54,919 nucleotides of DNA, taken from Ignavibacteriota bacterium (GTDB lineage Bacteria; Bacteroidota; Ignavibacteria; UBA10030; SZUA-254). The notes beneath the pieces are model-generated. The model had not been told where the DNA came from and did not search any database. It worked only from the letters and a program-made list of their open reading frames with translations. The DNA is taken from the NCBI GenBank assembly GCA_025358305.1, contig JANYJZ010000026.1:1-54919 (forward strand), read 5' to 3'. Below, piece after piece: positions 7,138 through 16,452 of this stretch (the first letter of the stretch is position 1; each line of letters opens with the position of its first letter). Both the position numbers and the translations under genes were made by a program.

Positions 7138-7992
7138 CTATGAAAGTGTCCTGTGAAGCCATTGAACCGATACCCCGATGATCGCATCGAGGGTCTGAAA
7201 ATTGTCTTCCGCGCGCGTCGCCGCGTTATAGAGATGCCCGACATGCTCAAGGACGCGCAGTTCGGTCACGGCCGGATCGGAGGCGCCGTAGAGTGATCTC
7301 GCCTCTCTCGCCGGGACCGTCACGTCTGCCTCGCCGTGGAGGATGAGCCACGGTTTTGCGAGGCGCGCCGCGGCGGCGCTGAGGTTGAGACGATCGCCGT
7401 GCGCCTCGATGTCCCGCAGGATCCCCGTGCCCAGGCGAAGCGGGCTCACCGTCGTGTTCCTCGCCAGGGGAAGAAATCCTGACGCTTCCCATGCATGCTT
7501 CTGGTGCGCCGTCCAGCGGTCGAACGTTGCGATCGCCGACCAGGTCACCAGCGCCTTTACCCGGGCGTCCTCCGACGCGCAGACGAGAGCTATCCCGCCC
7601 CCGCGCGAGTGCCCGAGGAGCACAAGGCGGCGGACGTCTCCGACCGTTTGCACGGTCGTATCTGAGGAGAGACCGTCCAAGAGTGCGCCGAGGTCATCCA
7701 GTTCCTGCGAAAACGTGTTCTTCTCAAACCGGGCGAGCTCGGTGATCCGATTGCCGTCGAGTGCGACGCCGTTGTGCGAAAAGTTGAATGTCACGCACAC
7801 GAAACCGGACTCGGCGAGCCGCTCCGCCGCGTGGGGGAAGAAGCCCCACTCCTTGAAGGCCATGAAACTGTGGCAGATGACGAGAACCGGACGAGACGTC
7901 GATCCTTCGGCGAACCGGACATCCGCGTGCATCATGTCACCCGAGCGATTCGGAAGGAGAAGCCTCTTTTTCACGACCGCCGGCGGTTTCAT
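7138..7992 (-). CDS. Alpha/beta hydrolase (dienelactone hydrolase/esterase-like)
   Basis: A 284-residue alpha/beta hydrolase. Nucleophile elbow GHSRGG has S129; the acid is likely D223 in GEADVTVP and the base H253 in HVGHLYN; the VICHSF strand near residue 38 supplies the oxyanion loop. It would hydrolyse an ester, thioester or peptide bond; substrate unknown. The frame extends to an ATG at 8022, but a promoter-like TATTTTGT lies inside that extension and ends 7 bp before ATG 7992. I therefore prefer 7992, which implies an almost leaderless mRNA. bioY follows 8 bp downstream. Confidence 0.82.
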   Translation of the reverse strand: MKPPAVVKKRLLLPNRSGDMMHADVRFAEGSTSRPVLVICHSFMAFKEWGFFPHAAERLAESGFVCVTFNFSHNGVALDGNRITELARFEKNTFSQELDDLGALLDGLSSDTTVQTVGDVRRLVLLGHSRGGGIALVCASEDARVKALVTWSAIATFDRWTAHQKHAWEASGFLPLARNTTVSPLRLGTGILRDIEAHGDRLNLSAAAARLAKPWLILHGEADVTVPAREARSLYGASDPAVTELRVLEHVGHLYNAATRAEDNFQTLDAIIGVSVQWLHRTLS

Positions 7993-7998
7993 GCGGAG

Positions 7999-8029
7999 AC
8001 AAAATACAAAATGATTGAACATCAGTCAA
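7999..8029 (-). promoter_or_regulatory. Promoter-like TTG-N20-TATTTTGT for hydrolase-bioY
   Basis: On the minus strand TTG (8029-8027) is followed after 20 bases by TATTTTGT (8006-7999). The expected start would be within a few bases of ATG 7992. The pattern matches other promoters in this window. Confidence 0.5.
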
Positions 8030-8132
8030 GACGAGCGCTCGGGACTCATAGACGCGCTCGGAGAGCCGAGCGAGGCGGATTTGAGCCGCTGCAGACTAAA
8101 ATCATCGAAATCCGTTTAAATTAAGAAAAGGC

Positions 8133-8163
8133 TTGAGATTATACCCGACATTCTCTATATTTC
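8133..8163 (+). promoter_or_regulatory. Promoter of the carboxypeptidase gene, TTG-N20-TATATTTC
   Basis: TTG at 8133-8135, a 20-base spacer and TATATTTC at 8156-8163, with a predicted leader of about 30 nt. It is divergent to the hydrolase promoter about 105 bp away. The surrounding 8030-8196 is AT-rich intergenic DNA. Confidence 0.65.
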
Positions 8164-8196
8164 ATACAGCCATCACCTTGAGATTTCTCACTACTT

Positions 8197-11100
8197 ATGC
8201 GCATCACAGCCCTGCTGAGTGCTATACTCATCACTGCCGCCATTGCTTGTTCCGGCGCGCCCCCGAAGTATGCTCAAATCAGACTCTTCATTCCTGATAA
8301 GGCCTCGCTCGACCGAGTCTGGGCTTCCGGCATCGACTTCGAAGGCTCCAGCGGAAGGATCGGGGGCTGGATGGAGTTCTTCGCCGGTCCCGAGGAACTG
8401 CGCTCGCTGTCCGAACGCAACGTCGCGTACTCGGTCGTCACGGACGACGCAGGACGCAGCGCGGCAGCGGGGTTGAGTCCCGTGCCGATGGATGCGCTCG
8501 GATTCGGCTACGGCTCTATGGGCGGCTACTATACGTTCGCAGAGGTACTCCAGCAGCTCGACTCGATGAGGCTCCTCTACCCGTCGCTCATCACGGCAAA
8601 GGCGCCGATCGGATACAGCAATGAAGGACGCGAGATCTGGAGCGTCAAGATCTCGGACAATGCCGACGCCGAAGAGGGCAGGCCGCAGGTGCTCTACACG
8701 GCGCTTCACCATGCGCGGGAACCGGGCGGCATGATGACGGTCCTCTACTACATGTGGTACCTCCTCGAACATTACGGCTCGGACCCGCAGGCCACCTATC
8801 TTGTGAACAACCGGGAGATGTGGTTCGTCCCGGTCGTCAATCCCGACGGCTACGTCTACAATCAGACGACGAACCCCGTCGGCGGCGGGTTCTGGAGAAA
8901 GAACCGGCGGAACAACGGCGACGGTACCTTCGGCATCGACCTCAACAGGAACTACGGGACGTTCACGATGTGGAACGCCCCCAATGGAGGTTCGAGCACG
9001 TCGACCGGCAGCGATACGTACCGGGGGCCTTCACCGTTCTCGGAACCGGAGACCCAGGCGATCGACGCCTTCATGCGCCTGCACGATATCCGCGCGTGCC
9101 TCAACTTCCATACGTACGGCCAGTATCTCATCTATCCGTGGGGGTTCCTCTCATCGGAGAGCCCGGACTCCCTCACATACCGGGAGTTCGCCTACGACAT
9201 GGTCCGCACCAACCGGCATGCGACCGGCACCGACCTCCAAACGGTGAACTACTCCACGCGCGGGAACTCCGACGACTACATGTTCGGCGATGTCACGAAG
9301 CCGGTGACGTTCGCGATGACGCCGGAGTGCGGGACCTCCTTCTGGCCCCCGTCCAATCAGATCCTCCCGATCGCGCTGGAAAATCTCGACATGAACTTCT
9401 ACGCGTCGTTCGTCGCGGGGCAATACTCCATGCTGCGGAGTTACACCGTCGCCGACGCGGGAGCGGACGGATACCTCCAGCCGGGTGAATCCTTCACGCT
9501 CACCGCCGACATACGGAACAAGGGCCTCGGCGATGCTCCGGTCCTCCATGTCGCGCTTTCGACGAACTCGCCTGACGTGCAGTTCCCTTCTCCCTCTTCC
9601 GCGATCGGCGATCTGGCCGAGCGGGGTGACACGTCGATCGCGTTCTCCGGCAACGTCTCGCCGGCGGCAGCTTCCGGATCGGCCGTGCAGGTCTACGTCG
9701 ACGTCACCGACACCTCGGGCTACGCGCACCGGGACTCGCTGACACTCTACATCGGCGAAGGCACGACGCTTCTTGCCGACGGCGCTGAATCGGGGACCGG
9801 CAACTGGTCCACCGGAGCGGGTTGGGGCACCTCCGCGGCCGCGCACACCGGCGCCGCGTCGTTCACCGACAGCCCCGCCGGGCCGTACGCTCCCAACTCG
9901 AGCAACGCCCTCCAGAGCGCGCAGGCCGTCGATCTGACGGGATACACGCATGCCGTCTTGCGGTTCTGGACGAAGTGGACGATCGAACCAACCTGGGACT
10001 TCGGACTCGTCGAGGTCTCGACCAACGGCGGCCTTGACTGGACGAGCCTGCGTACGCCCGTTTCCCACACGGCATCACTCAAGGGAGCTCAGCTCGCCGG
10101 ATTATGGGGCTACGACGGCTATACGCCGGGGCTCAACTGGATCTTTCAGGAGATCGACCTGACACAATACGTCGGATCGCACATGCTCCTGCGGTTTCGG
10201 GTCACCTCCGACGGCGGCGACCAGCGCGACGGAATGTACGTCGACGACATCAGCATCACCGGGTACCTCACCGTCGGCCAGCGTTCGTCGATCCACATCA
10301 CCGATCACGGTGCCCTGAGCGCGACCCTCGAATACGGCGAGTCGCCCGTTGCGACCGACGGGATAGACAGCCTCCTCGGTGAGTCGGCGCTTCCGGGAGT
10401 TGCGTCGCCCGGCTCGTTCGACGCGCGGTGGCAGGTTCCTCCAACGAACGGCACAACGAGGGACATCCGCGAATCGATCGGCAACCCTCATCCCACGAAC
10501 ACGTTCATCCTGGCGTTCCAGCCGGGACCGGGCGGCTATCCCTTCACCTTCGGCTGGTCGGGCGCTGCGCTGCCTGCTGGCGGGTGGAGGTTGCGCGACG
10601 GCAAGACGTCGGGCGGTCTGTTCAACCTCAACATGTGGCTCGACACCTCCGTAACGGTCGCCGATACCTCCGTCCACACGATCGAGATCGTCCACACGCA
10701 AACGGATTCCTTCTCATACTCCGTCTGGGACAGTTGGAACCTCGTCTCGATTCCCATGCGATTGGCCGACGCGGCAAAGACGTCGCTCTACCCCGGCGCG
10801 ATCTCAAACGCGTGGGGGTTCTGGGGCGGGAGCGGATACATTCAGGCCGACACGATCAGAACGGAACGAGCGTACTGGGTGAAGTTCCTTGGTGGCCAGA
10901 TGATCTCTATGACCGGAATACCGATCGTCAGGGATACGATCGTTGTTCCGTCAGGATGGGCAGTGATCGCCGCGTCCGGGGTCATCTGTCCTCAAGCAGC
11001 ATCTGATTTCGGGTGTCCGATATGTTCCCCGTTCTACGGATACAACAACGGCTACTCGACGTCGGCGACTCTCTCGCCAGGTCACGGCGCGTTCGTCAAA

Positions 11101-11862
11101 GGCCCGAGGACGATCATCTTCAGTTGCTTCGGATCTGGCGCAGCAGCGCCGAAGAATTCCGGGACATCCGAATTCTCCGGCCTCAACAGCCTTTCCATTG
11201 GCGACGCGAACGGTGGGCGAACATCACTCTACTTCGGACCAGCGCTCGCGGTCCAAGGATCGCCGGAACGCTATGAGCTGCCCCCTGTTCCTCCTGCCGG
11301 CCTCTTCGACGCACGATATACGACCGGGAGTTATGTCGAGGCATTTTCGAACGAGCGAGCGGACGCGGAGAAGCGCATCACGATCCAGTCCGCGCACTAT
11401 CCGATCTCTGTCTCGTGGACCGCATCCGGCGGCGACCACGCGTCGTACGAGCTCCAAAGCCTCCTCGGTGATCAACCGGTGGGGACGCAGTCGCTGGGTC
11501 CGGATGGTCGTGTCACGATCTCCGATCCCCGGATCACCTCGCTCCGGCTCCGCAAGGTGGCGTCGGGCGCAGCGCCTTCGAGCTTCCGGCTCTCGCAGAA
11601 CTATCCGAACCCGTTCAACCCCTCGACGACGATCTCGTACGACATCGCCGAGGACGCCGTTGTGACGCTCAAGATCTACAATACGCTCGGCGAGACCGTC
11701 TCGACGCTTGTCGACCGCGCGGAGCGCGCGACGGGCCGTTACTCTTCGCTTTTCGACGCGGGGGCTCTCAGCTCCGGCGTCTATTTCTATACGCTCTTTG
11801 CGACGCGCACATCGGGGGCCGGCAGCCTCCAATTTACGCAGAAAATGCTCGTGGTCAAATAA
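8197..11862 (+). CDS. Secreted M14 zinc carboxypeptidase with T9SS sorting domain
   Basis: A 1221-residue extracellular protein. An N-terminal signal sequence (hydrophobic 4-18, possible cleavage near AIAC) is followed by an M14 peptidase domain at about 105-410. Zinc ligands are H172 and E175 in HHAREP and H305 in NFHTYG; N250-R251 in DLNRNYG bind the substrate carboxylate; E377 in TPECG is the catalytic Glu. Residues about 425-520 look like a CARDB/Ig-like domain and 525-690 like a MAM/jelly-roll domain (LRFWTKW, ILLRFRV-type strands). Two FDAR modules (around 741 and 1035) flank a WNLVSIP/YWVKF segment. The end, from about 1129 (QNYPNPFNPSTTISYD), is a T9SS type A sorting domain. It would digest peptides outside the cell or on its surface. 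Confidence 0.93.
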   Translation: MRITALLSAILITAAIACSGAPPKYAQIRLFIPDKASLDRVWASGIDFEGSSGRIGGWMEFFAGPEELRSLSERNVAYSVVTDDAGRSAAAGLSPVPMDALGFGYGSMGGYYTFAEVLQQLDSMRLLYPSLITAKAPIGYSNEGREIWSVKISDNADAEEGRPQVLYTALHHAREPGGMMTVLYYMWYLLEHYGSDPQATYLVNNREMWFVPVVNPDGYVYNQTTNPVGGGFWRKNRRNNGDGTFGIDLNRNYGTFTMWNAPNGGSSTSTGSDTYRGPSPFSEPETQAIDAFMRLHDIRACLNFHTYGQYLIYPWGFLSSESPDSLTYREFAYDMVRTNRHATGTDLQTVNYSTRGNSDDYMFGDVTKPVTFAMTPECGTSFWPPSNQILPIALENLDMNFYASFVAGQYSMLRSYTVADAGADGYLQPGESFTLTADIRNKGLGDAPVLHVALSTNSPDVQFPSPSSAIGDLAERGDTSIAFSGNVSPAAASGSAVQVYVDVTDTSGYAHRDSLTLYIGEGTTLLADGAESGTGNWSTGAGWGTSAAAHTGAASFTDSPAGPYAPNSSNALQSAQAVDLTGYTHAVLRFWTKWTIEPTWDFGLVEVSTNGGLDWTSLRTPVSHTASLKGAQLAGLWGYDGYTPGLNWIFQEIDLTQYVGSHMLLRFRVTSDGGDQRDGMYVDDISITGYLTVGQRSSIHITDHGALSATLEYGESPVATDGIDSLLGESALPGVASPGSFDARWQVPPTNGTTRDIRESIGNPHPTNTFILAFQPGPGGYPFTFGWSGAALPAGGWRLRDGKTSGGLFNLNMWLDTSVTVADTSVHTIEIVHTQTDSFSYSVWDSWNLVSIPMRLADAAKTSLYPGAISNAWGFWGGSGYIQADTIRTERAYWVKFLGGQMISMTGIPIVRDTIVVPSGWAVIAASGVICPQAASDFGCPICSPFYGYNNGYSTSATLSPGHGAFVKGPRTIIFSCFGSGAAAPKNSGTSEFSGLNSLSIGDANGGRTSLYFGPALAVQGSPERYELPPVPPAGLFDARYTTGSYVEAFSNERADAEKRITIQSAHYPISVSWTASGGDHASYELQSLLGDQPVGTQSLGPDGRVTISDPRITSLRLRKVASGAAPSSFRLSQNYPNPFNPSTTISYDIAEDAVVTLKIYNTLGETVSTLVDRAERATGRYSSLFDAGALSSGVYFYTLFATRTSGAGSLQFTQKMLVVK

Positions 11863-11881
11863 TCATCAATCGGGGACACGC

Positions 11882-14800
11882 ATGAGACGAATCCTTCTTC
11901 TCGTTACCTTTCTCCTCTCCATCCAGGCCCTCGGCCTCGGACAGCAGACCTCCTGGCAGTGGGTGAATCCTCTTCCCCAGGGAAACATCTTGAACAGCGT
12001 CTGGGCAGTGAGCCAGGATACGATCTTTTCCGTCGGCGATTACGGCACCGTCATCAAGTCGACGAACGGCGGAACGACCTGGTATGTCCTCCCGACCGCG
12101 GGCGGCATGCTGGAGCCGCTCTATGCCACGAAATTCGTCTCGGGCACCTATGGTTGGGCCGCCGGCGCGAGCGGGCAGGTCATCGCGACGTCCGACGCCG
12201 GAACGCGCTGGTCGTTCCATCAGGTGCCGACCATCAGCGACCTGTTCGCCGTTGAGTTCGTTTCGCAGACCGTCGGATGGGTCGCCGGAAGCAAGGGGAC
12301 GATCTTCGGCACGACCGACGCGGGCATGACCTGGACAGCCGAGTCGACGGCGACGACGCAGAACATTTACGCGCTGGAATTCATCGACGCCTCCACTGGC
12401 TGGGCGGCGGGCGCCGGAGGCAAGATCCTGAAGACGACGAACGGCGGCACCACGTGGACGTCTCAGATCGGCAATACGACGCAGCCCCTCTACTCCATCA
12501 ATTTCGTTACCCCCACCGCAGGGTTCGCGGTCGGCGCATTCGGCACGGTCGTCAAGACGGTCAACGGAGGAGCCGTTTGGTCGCCGCAGATCAGCAGCAC
12601 GAATTACGGCCTCTATGCCGTGCAGTTCACCTCCATCCTCAACGGATGGGCGGCGGGAGCGTACGGCACGATCATCAAGACGACGAACGGCGGCATTTCG
12701 TGGGCGGAACAATCGAGCGGCAGCTACAACGACATTTACGGTACGCGGTTCGTCTCGGCCACCCTCGGCTGGGCGGTGGGCGATTTCGGGACGATCCTGA
12801 AGACGACGGACGGCGGGGCGACATGGCTTACCCAATCGAGCGGCGTGAAGAACACCCTCAACGCGATCCATTTCCCGACGACAACGTCCGGGTTCGCGGT
12901 CGGCGAGGAGGGGACGATCATTCGGAGCTCCGACGGCGGTCTCTCCTGGGGGAGCGTTCCGAGCGGCTTGTTCCAGACGCTCTACGGCGTCTACTTCATC
13001 AACAGCAATCTCGGCTGGGCCGTCGGCGACAGTGCGGTCATCCTGAGGACGACGAACGGCGGGTTCACATGGAACAACCAGAACAGCCGCTCTATCGAGA
13101 GCCTCTACTCGATCTATTTCGTGAGCACGACCCAAGGCTGGGCCGTGGGCGATTTCGGCACGGTCCTCTCGACGACGAACGGAGGCTCGACCTGGACGCC
13201 CAACACGACCCCGAGCTCGACGACGTTCCTCAGAGTGAAGTTCTTCAACGCGTCGATCGGCTGGGCCGTCGGCTACGGCGGCACCATCATCAAGACGACG
13301 GACGGCGGGGCGAATTGGCTGGAACTTTCCAGCGGTACGACGCAGACCCTCTACTCTCTCGAGGTCATCGACGCGAACACCGTCTATGTGGTGGGTGATT
13401 TTGGCACGGTCTTGAAGACGACCGATGGCGGCGCCAACTGGAATCCTACCGTCACGAACGCCGATGCAAGCCTGTACGGTGTGACATTCCTCTCGTCCTC
13501 CACAGGTTGGGCGGCGGGGGACGACGGAACGATCATCCGGACGACGAACGGGGGCGCGACATGGGGATTTCAGAACAGCGCCACGACGCAGACCTTGTGG
13601 GAGATCGAACTGGTGCGTTCGAGCTCCGGCGGAGTCCTCTTCGCGGCGGGAGCCGGCGGCACCATCGTCGCCTCCGGTGTCTCCCCTCTCCCGGTGAAGA
13701 CGTGGACCGGTTCATTCGACTCGAGCTGGACGAACCCGGGCAACTGGTCCCCCATCGGCATCCCGCAGAAGCTCGACAGCGTCATCATCCCGGCGACGGC
13801 GAACAAGCCCGTTCTCCGGACGCTCCTTCAGCAGGTGAACATCGCGTCGCTCCGGATAAGCGCCGGACAGAAGCTCACCGTCGGCACGGGGATCGCCGAG
13901 TTCTCCGTGAAAGGCAGCATCAATATCGACGGGACCCTCGAGGTCGACCCCCAAGCGAAGACGCACTTCGTCGTTGGCCAGAATTTCATCGCATCGTCCC
14001 CCTCGTCATTCGTGCCGGGAAACTCCACCGTCCTGTTTACGAACGGCGGCACGATGAAGGGGAACTTCTTCACTGTCGTCATCGCCGAGAGCGCGCAGGT
14101 GCAGACCCTCGGGAACGTGAAGATCAGCAACTACATCCTCATACTCGCCGACCTCACGCTCCGGTCGGTCGACACGCTCGCGATCCTGAACTCGAGTCCG
14201 TACGCGCTCCAGGGAAACGGCACGACGGGAGCGGGCACGATCTCGCGCGCCATCCTCCCCGGCTCGACGGATTCGTACCGCTTCGAAAGCCCCGCGACGT
14301 CGATCCAGTTCCACCCGGCGGGAACGCTTCCCGACACCGTGACAATGACAACGTATCCGAACACCGCCCCTTCGGGGCTGCCGGATTCCGTCTTCGCGCG
14401 GAGGTATTACTCCATCAGCGCGAAAGGCGGCAACAATTATCTCTGCCTCCTTTCGCTCCGGTTCGACACGTCGGAGACGAAGCATACGCTCGATGAACTC
14501 GCCCTGTTCCGCGACTCAAGCGACGTCGTCAAGAACATGGGGCAGAGCGATTTTCTCGACAGCGATTACGTCGCGATCATCGTCGACTCCGTGAGAGGGT
14601 TCTCAAAATGGTACATCGGCCAGATCGATTATATCCCCGTGCATAAGTTCGAGTTTCTCGACAGCCTTTATGTCACCGATAACGGCAGCCACAAAGATAC
14701 GCTCTTCTTCGGCGCGGTCCCCGGCGCAACGAACGGCATCGACGCCGCGTTCGGCGAAGTGCAGCTCGGCCCGAAGCCGGGGGCAGGCACCTTTGACGCG

Positions 14801-16234
14801 CGCTGGACGATCCCACTGACCCAGGGAACGATCAAGGATGTCAGGGATGTCGTCTCGTCAGGGCATACGCTCAACACGTACACCTTTAGCATGCAGCCCG
14901 GCGCTGGGGGCTATCCGTTCACGTTGCAATGGAATAGCGCGCTACTCCCCGGCGGCACATTCCTCCTGCGCGACGCCGCCACCCACGGCGGCCAGTTCTC
15001 GGTGAACATGAAGACCCAGTCGTCCTACGCGGTCACGATCCCGTCGATCACGTCGGTGGAGATCACACACAACGGTCCGCTCTACTACGCCGTCATCAAC
15101 GGATGGAACATCGTCTCGCTTCCCCTCACGCCGGCGATCGACGGTAAGAAGACGAGAAACTTCCCGACGGCGAGCTCCAATGCGTTCGGGTTCAGCGACG
15201 GATACACCTTCGCCGATACGCTGAAGAACGGCCGGGGCTACTGGTTGAAGTTTCCCTCGGCCCAAAGCGTGGGGATCGACGGATTCGCGCGAACGCTCGA
15301 CACCGTCACCGTCGCGCCAGGCTGGAACATGATCGGCGCCGTCTCGAACCCCGTCGGCGTGACGACGATCGGGCAGTTGCCTCCGGCGAACGTCGCGAGC
15401 AGTTATTTCCAGTTCTCGAACGGCTATATCGTGACCGATTCTCTCCGGCCCGCGAAGGGCTACTGGGTGAAGGTGAACGCGGCCGGCACGCTCATACTGT
15501 CCGCCGCAGGCGCGGCGTCCGGAAAGGACGCCCCATCCGCGAGTGACCGGAAGCTCCTCGACGGGCTCAACACGCTGACGGTCACCGACAACGAAGGCTA
15601 CGCTCAGACCCTCTACTTCTCCGCGCACCGCGTTGAGGATCTCGAACTCGACCAATACGAGCTGCCGCCGCTGCCGCCGGAAGGCGTCTTTGACGCACGC
15701 TTCGCCACAGGCCGCATGGCGGACGTCTGGAACGACGGGGGCGCGTTTGCGCCCGTGAGCGTCCGATCTCTCGCCTATCCGCTCACCGTCCGGTGGAGCA
15801 TCCGCCAGGAGAACGTCCGGGGCATCTCGCTTCGGGACGCCGCCACCGGCAAGCTCCTCGTTCGGGGGACGCTGGAACGCGACGGATCGGTGCGCATCCG
15901 ACAGCGTTCGGTCCGTCTCCTCTCGATCGGCGTGGAGGGGGCTCCCGATGTCCCGAAGGAGTTCTCGCTGAAACAGAACTATCCGAACCCCTTCAACCCG
16001 GCGACGACGATCGCGTTCGATCTTCCCGAGGACGCCCGCGTGACGCTCCGGATCTACAACATTCTGGGGCAGGAGATCGCTTCGCCTGTTATGCTCCAGG
16101 AGTATGGCGCCGGCAGCCACGCAGTGACGTTCGACGCATCGCAATTCGGGTCGGGGGTCTATTTCTACCAGCTCGTGGCCACCGGCGGATCGAGAGAGTA
16201 CCGCCAGGTGAAGAAAATGGCTTTGATCAAGTAG
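11882..16234 (+). CDS. Giant YCF48/BNR-repeat secreted protein with T9SS sorting domain
   Basis: A 1450-residue protein. The signal peptide is residues 1-20 (hydrophobic core LLLVTFLLSIQALGLG). Residues about 30-600 hold 13 complete repeats and one degenerate repeat of about 43 residues with the pattern GW-A-x-G-x-x-GTI-x-KTTNGG-x-TW. This is the YCF48/photosynthesis-assembly-like, sialidase-type beta-propeller motif, suggesting one or two propellers. A beta-rich region about 620-900 follows, then FDAR modules (around 970 and 1268) flanking WNIVSLP/GYWLKF and WNMIGAV/GYWVKV repeats. A T9SS type A sorting domain starts near 1359 (QNYPNPFNPATTI). It lies 19 bp after the carboxypeptidase gene, probably one transcript. 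Function unknown; cell-surface binding is plausible. I chose ATG 11882 because it begins the signal peptide. Confidence 0.92.
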   Translation: MRRILLLVTFLLSIQALGLGQQTSWQWVNPLPQGNILNSVWAVSQDTIFSVGDYGTVIKSTNGGTTWYVLPTAGGMLEPLYATKFVSGTYGWAAGASGQVIATSDAGTRWSFHQVPTISDLFAVEFVSQTVGWVAGSKGTIFGTTDAGMTWTAESTATTQNIYALEFIDASTGWAAGAGGKILKTTNGGTTWTSQIGNTTQPLYSINFVTPTAGFAVGAFGTVVKTVNGGAVWSPQISSTNYGLYAVQFTSILNGWAAGAYGTIIKTTNGGISWAEQSSGSYNDIYGTRFVSATLGWAVGDFGTILKTTDGGATWLTQSSGVKNTLNAIHFPTTTSGFAVGEEGTIIRSSDGGLSWGSVPSGLFQTLYGVYFINSNLGWAVGDSAVILRTTNGGFTWNNQNSRSIESLYSIYFVSTTQGWAVGDFGTVLSTTNGGSTWTPNTTPSSTTFLRVKFFNASIGWAVGYGGTIIKTTDGGANWLELSSGTTQTLYSLEVIDANTVYVVGDFGTVLKTTDGGANWNPTVTNADASLYGVTFLSSSTGWAAGDDGTIIRTTNGGATWGFQNSATTQTLWEIELVRSSSGGVLFAAGAGGTIVASGVSPLPVKTWTGSFDSSWTNPGNWSPIGIPQKLDSVIIPATANKPVLRTLLQQVNIASLRISAGQKLTVGTGIAEFSVKGSINIDGTLEVDPQAKTHFVVGQNFIASSPSSFVPGNSTVLFTNGGTMKGNFFTVVIAESAQVQTLGNVKISNYILILADLTLRSVDTLAILNSSPYALQGNGTTGAGTISRAILPGSTDSYRFESPATSIQFHPAGTLPDTVTMTTYPNTAPSGLPDSVFARRYYSISAKGGNNYLCLLSLRFDTSETKHTLDELALFRDSSDVVKNMGQSDFLDSDYVAIIVDSVRGFSKWYIGQIDYIPVHKFEFLDSLYVTDNGSHKDTLFFGAVPGATNGIDAAFGEVQLGPKPGAGTFDARWTIPLTQGTIKDVRDVVSSGHTLNTYTFSMQPGAGGYPFTLQWNSALLPGGTFLLRDAATHGGQFSVNMKTQSSYAVTIPSITSVEITHNGPLYYAVINGWNIVSLPLTPAIDGKKTRNFPTASSNAFGFSDGYTFADTLKNGRGYWLKFPSAQSVGIDGFARTLDTVTVAPGWNMIGAVSNPVGVTTIGQLPPANVASSYFQFSNGYIVTDSLRPAKGYWVKVNAAGTLILSAAGAASGKDAPSASDRKLLDGLNTLTVTDNEGYAQTLYFSAHRVEDLELDQYELPPLPPEGVFDARFATGRMADVWNDGGAFAPVSVRSLAYPLTVRWSIRQENVRGISLRDAATGKLLVRGTLERDGSVRIRQRSVRLLSIGVEGAPDVPKEFSLKQNYPNPFNPATTIAFDLPEDARVTLRIYNILGQEIASPVMLQEYGAGSHAVTFDASQFGSGVYFYQLVATGGSREYRQVKKMALIK
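12017..13680 (+). repeat. Tandem coding repeats of about 129 bp (YCF48 units)
   Basis: Within the YCF48 gene the unit encoding GW(A/V)xG..GTIxKTTNGGxTW recurs 13 times at close to 129-bp spacing, plus a final degenerate copy. Codons for the KTTNGG segment are nearly identical between copies, so recombination could change copy number. Confidence 0.85.
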
Positions 16235-16275
16235 TCGGTCCGCCGCATTCGGGGGCCGTTCGTTCCTTCGGTCGA

Positions 16276-16319
16276 TGGGGGAGTGTTCGAGGGTCAGATC
16301 CTCCTCGAGACTCCCCCAT
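16276..16319 (+). terminator. Hairpin after the T9SS cargo genes
   Basis: TGGGGGAGT at 16276-16284 pairs with ACTCCCCCA ending at 16318, extended by an imperfect inner stem. No direct T-run follows, but the position, 40 bp after the stop of the repeat protein gene and just before the prs promoter, suits a terminator. Confidence 0.6.
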
Positions 16320-16336
16320 TCTCGTTGAAAAAACCC

Positions 16337-16367
16337 TTGCAAGATCTGGGTATTTTCGTTATATTGA
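16337..16367 (+). promoter_or_regulatory. Promoter of prs-rplY-pth, TTG-N20-TATATTGA
   Basis: TTG at 16337-16339, a 20-base spacer, then TATATTGA at 16360-16367. The predicted leader is about 80 nt to ATG 16453. Confidence 0.65.
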
Positions 16368-16452
16368 ATACCCAAATTCTTCTGAAACCGCCTTTTTGTG
16401 CGTTTTTCAGCGCGTTCTGTTCACGTTCTTCTGCCCTTGACGTCATCCACGA

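Noticed and set aside
12017-13680. CRISPR array
   Set aside because: The regular repeats are in-frame coding YCF48 units, too long and divergent, with no unique spacers.
14942-16375. Long minus-strand open frames over the T9SS cargo genes (also 9151-10068 and 11855-13135)
   Set aside because: The products are Arg/Val/Asp-rich low-complexity shadows, with no start signals, while the plus-strand genes have clear domains.
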